Assembly: GCA_019662005.1 (NCBI GenBank)
Contig: JAIFWG010000038.1
Coordinates: forward strand, 1 to 5,588
DNA length: 5,588 nucleotides
DNA from: Candidatus Parcubacteria bacterium
GTDB lineage: Bacteria > Patescibacteriota > Minisyncoccia > 2-02-FULL-40-12 > GWA2-44-9
Direction: 5' to 3'
Below are positions 3,275 through 5,588 of this stretch, piece after piece. The translations under genes and the position numbers were made by a program. A model generated the notes under the pieces. The model was not told the DNA's origin and made no database searches. It saw nothing but the letters and a program-made list of their open reading frames with translations. Numbering within the stretch: position 1 is the stretch's first letter; the number at the start of each line of letters is the position of its first letter.

Positions 3275-5269
3275 TTACGCCGAGCCTTTCATTTTTCTGA
3301 TCTGTTCTTTGATTACCATAGCTCGTTCGTAGTCGAATTTACGTATAGCTTTCTCCATCATCTTCTCTAATTCTTTTACCGCTTTTTGTTTAGAACCGTT
3401 TCCAAAAAATACAATTTCTGCACCAGGCGCGCCGTAGTGTTGAGCAGCTTTGCGAGAGGATGGCAAACTGAAGTCGCCAATATCTTTTTGAATTGTCTTG
3501 GGAGTAATCCCATGTTTTTTATTATAGATCTCCTGTGTCTGCCGGCGCCGCTGGGTTTCTTTAATAGCTGCGTCCATGGATTTAGTAATCTTGTCAGCGT
3601 ACATAATGACATGGCCTTTTTCGTGTCGAGCTGCTCGACCCATGGTTTGAACTAGAGTAGTTGTATTTCGCAGGAATCCTTCTTTGTCGGCATCAAGAAT
3701 TGCGATTAATGATACTTCTGGCAAGTCTAAACCTTCTCGCAATAAGTTAACGCCAATGATCACATCATGAATACCAAGTCTTAAGTCTTTTAATATTTTA
3801 AGTCGGTCCAAAGTTTTAATTTCAGAATGCAGATAATTTACTTTAATGCCCTGGCTGGCCAAGTGCTCGGATAAGTCTTCGGCCATGCGTTTGGTGAGAG
3901 TGGTTACAATAACCCGTTCATTATGGGAGATTCGTTCTCTGATATTTTCTATTAAGTGAGGAACCTGATTTGCGCTAGGGTTTATCTCAATTGTGGGATC
4001 GAGCAATCCTGTTGGGCGGACTAATTGTTCTGCAATATTATCTTTAGCTTTCTCAAGCTCATATTTAGCTGGCGTGGCGGTTACATAAACAACTTTTTGA
4101 ATTTTCTTTTCGAACTCCGGCAACTTAAGCGGGCGATTATCTATAGCGGAAGGCAATCTAAAACCATACTCAACCAAGGTGCTCTTTCTTGAGTGATCTC
4201 CGTTGAACATGCTTTTTACCTGGGGCATGGTAATGTGCGACTCGTCGATAATAGTTAAAAACTCTCCTTTGGATTTAAAGAAGTCTATTAAAGCATATGC
4301 CGGCTCTCCGGGTTTTCTAAAATCTAAGTGCCGGGAATAATTCTCAATGCCGTGGCAGTAACCTGTTTGCTTCATCATCTCTAAGTCAGACATAGTTTTT
4401 TCTTGGAGGCGGGAAGCTTCTTCAACTTTTCCAATCTTCTTTAAATATTTAACGTGCTGCTGAAGTTCGCTTTTTATATTCTCAATAGCAACCCCAACCT
4501 TATTGTCATTAGTTACCCAATATTTAGCTGGGAAGATAATCGTATTTATAATTTTTGCATATTCTAATTCTTTTGTTTCCAGTTCTTCCGGATCGTTAAG
4601 AGTGGCCCGGTAAATTTTAACCATTACATCATTTTTAAAAACAATCTTGGTTACTTCTTGCCCGGTTGGAGAAACAATCTCAATCTCGTTTGAAGTTTTT
4701 CTAAATGCGCCTCGTTTCAATTCGATATCTTGGATATATTGCAAACGTAAAAGCGAACGAACAAAATCCCCAGATTTAATTTTTTTACCTTCAAAAACTT
4801 CTAAACCTAAGTTTTTATAATCTTCTGGAGATCCCAGGTTATATATACAAGAAACCGATGCCACAATAATTACATCATCGCGGCTTACTAACGCTTGGGT
4901 GGCAGCATGGCGCAAGCGATCAATCTCCTCGTTTATCTTGGAATCCTTTTCAATGTAGGTATCAGTGTGAGGGATATAGGCCTCTGGTTGATAGTAGTCG
5001 TAATAGCTTACAAAATAATGCACAGCATTCTTTGGGAAGAATTCCTTGAACTCTTTATATAATTGAGCGGCAAGAGTTTTATTATGAGAAACAATTAGAG
5101 TTGGCCGCTTGTACTGTTCAATTACTTTGGCCATTGTAAAAGTTTTACCCGATCCTGTTACACCCAAAAGTACCTGGTGTTTTTTACCGGTTTTTAAACC
5201 TTTGACCAATTTCTCAATTGCTTGAGGCTGGTCGCCAGTCGGATTAAATTTTGACGAAAGTTTGAACAT
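3275..5269 (-). CDS. uvrB: UvrB, excinuclease ABC subunit B
   Basis: Central nucleotide-excision-repair protein. Loaded by UvrA, it verifies damage by strand separation and recruits UvrC for incision; cytoplasmic. 664 residues, full family length. Domains in order: N-terminal F-P-x-GDQPQAI motif (8-18); Walker A GVTGSGKT (36-43); the damage-probing beta-hairpin beginning YYDYYQPEAY (89-98, with Tyr89, 90, 92 and 93) through EKDSKINEEI (107-116); VIIVASVSCIY (133-143); Walker B-like DESH (342-345); VEYGFRLPSAIDNRPL; VYVTATP; the second helicase lobe with LHSEIKTLDR and GVNLLREGLDLPEVSL; motif VI QTMGRAARH (541-549, Arg545 and Arg548); and a C-terminal UVR helical hairpin (about 629-661, ending IRKMKGSA) that contacts UvrC. 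All key motifs are intact. The ATG at 5269 matches the usual MFKL-type start. Divergent from ruvA with a 41-base gap. Upstream, an A-rich stretch (TAAAAA at 5287-5282, minus strand) could act as -10, but no good -35 was found. Confidence 0.98.
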   Translation of the reverse strand: MFKLSSKFNPTGDQPQAIEKLVKGLKTGKKHQVLLGVTGSGKTFTMAKVIEQYKRPTLIVSHNKTLAAQLYKEFKEFFPKNAVHYFVSYYDYYQPEAYIPHTDTYIEKDSKINEEIDRLRHAATQALVSRDDVIIVASVSCIYNLGSPEDYKNLGLEVFEGKKIKSGDFVRSLLRLQYIQDIELKRGAFRKTSNEIEIVSPTGQEVTKIVFKNDVMVKIYRATLNDPEELETKELEYAKIINTIIFPAKYWVTNDNKVGVAIENIKSELQQHVKYLKKIGKVEEASRLQEKTMSDLEMMKQTGYCHGIENYSRHLDFRKPGEPAYALIDFFKSKGEFLTIIDESHITMPQVKSMFNGDHSRKSTLVEYGFRLPSAIDNRPLKLPEFEKKIQKVVYVTATPAKYELEKAKDNIAEQLVRPTGLLDPTIEINPSANQVPHLIENIRERISHNERVIVTTLTKRMAEDLSEHLASQGIKVNYLHSEIKTLDRLKILKDLRLGIHDVIIGVNLLREGLDLPEVSLIAILDADKEGFLRNTTTLVQTMGRAARHEKGHVIMYADKITKSMDAAIKETQRRRQTQEIYNKKHGITPKTIQKDIGDFSLPSSRKAAQHYGAPGAEIVFFGNGSKQKAVKELEKMMEKAIRKFDYERAMVIKEQIRKMKGSA

Positions 5270-5295
5270 GTGGGCTTTTTATTTTTAATTTTCAG

Positions 5296-5304
5296 TGCTA
5301 CCCT
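5296..5304 (+). promoter_or_regulatory. Weak candidate extended -10 for ruvA
   Basis: TGCTACCCT fits the TGnTAnnnT extended -10 pattern, and would place the start of transcription at about 5311, the A of the ruvA ATG, giving a leaderless message. The region 17 bases upstream is only a T-run, not a good -35. Low confidence. It sits in the 41-base gap shared with uvrB. Confidence 0.2.
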
Positions 5305-5310
5305 TTAACT

Positions 5311-5588
5311 ATGATTTCGTTTCTTCAGGGTACAATTGAATATTTAGGAGATAAATACGCTATTTTGAACGCTGGGGGTATAGGATATAAGGTGACACTA
5401 GTCCCCAAGTTGCTAAATATTCTAACAAAAAGCAAGGGTCCAGTCAAGCTCCACACTCACTCACAAATGAACATGCGAGAGGGGACTTTTGACCTATATG
5501 GTTTTGATAAACGAGAGGATTTGGATCTCTTCCATTTGCTTACTACCGTGTCTGGAATAGGGCCAAAAGGAGCTATGAATATTATGTC
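5311..5588 (+). CDS. ruvA: RuvA, Holliday junction-binding subunit (3' end outside window)
   Basis: RuvA forms tetramers that bind Holliday junctions and load the RuvB helicase for branch migration. 92 complete codons are visible of a family length near 190-200. Residues 1-65 match the N-terminal OB-fold domain: MISFLQGTIEYLGDKYAIL, then NAGGIGYKV (20-28), THSQMNMREG (49-58) and FDLYGF (60-65). The family usually has V-x-E-D where NMREG stands, so this acidic stretch is a little divergent. Residues 69-92 begin the helix-hairpin-helix domain, with the DNA-binding VSGIGPKGA at 80-88. The ATG at 5311 matches the conserved MI start exactly. No Shine-Dalgarno is visible in the short gap before it. 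The open frame runs off the window end; nothing suggests damage. Whether ruvB or ruvC follows cannot be seen. Confidence 0.95.
   Translation, partial: MISFLQGTIEYLGDKYAILNAGGIGYKVTLVPKLLNILTKSKGPVKLHTHSQMNMREGTFDLYGFDKREDLDLFHLLTTVSGIGPKGAMNIM

Noticed and set aside
3376..3655. Two open frames (one on each strand) inside uvrB
   Set aside because: Both overlap the conserved motif VI and C-terminal region of uvrB in other frames; they are shadows.
1..5588. Recoding of TGA (as in Gracilibacteria or Absconditabacteria)
   Set aside because: No in-frame TGA occurs in any of the conserved genes. The absence of TGA stops in seven genes is suggestive only and too small a sample.

Overview
The window is a compact stretch of bacterial chromosome, about 42% GC by eye. 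It carries cell-wall, ribosomal and DNA-repair housekeeping genes plus three small uncharacterised genes. The house style suggests a small-genome uncultured lineage such as Patescibacteria (CPR): mraY followed directly by an SEDS gene with no murD between, tiny orphan membrane proteins, very weak or absent Shine-Dalgarno sequences, and promoters close to start codons. This placement is an inference from style, not from a database match. All seven visible stop codons are TAA or TAG and no TGA is read through, so the standard bacterial code fits.

Layout. 1-930 (+) is the 3' part of mraY (lipid I synthesis). 931-1131 is a 201-base gap that can fold into a three-way-junction RNA ending at the next start codon. 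1132-2205 (+) is ftsW (SEDS glycan polymerase). 2239-2523 (+) encodes a small Cys-rich, probably zinc-binding protein of unknown function, closed by a two-way terminator shared with rpsT (S20) on the minus strand at 2551-2814. A divergent promoter pair (about 2827-2867) drives rpsT leftwards and a 46-residue membrane protein (2881-3021) rightwards. A second small membrane protein of 51 residues (3088-3243) follows with its own promoter and terminator. uvrB (minus, 3275-5269) is complete. ruvA (+) starts at 5311 and runs off the end.

Functional links. MraY and FtsW act in one pathway: MraY makes lipid I, and FtsW polymerises the lipid II derived from it at the septum. UvrB (nucleotide excision repair) and RuvA (Holliday junction processing) are divergent neighbours in DNA repair.

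The points most worth a second look are the foldable ftsW leader with a mutually exclusive upstream pairing, the two autonomous mini transcription units for tiny two-helix membrane proteins, and the repeated pattern of promoters predicted to start transcription only about 6-12 bases before the start codon, with no Shine-Dalgarno. No insertion sequence, CRISPR array, tRNA or rRNA was seen.
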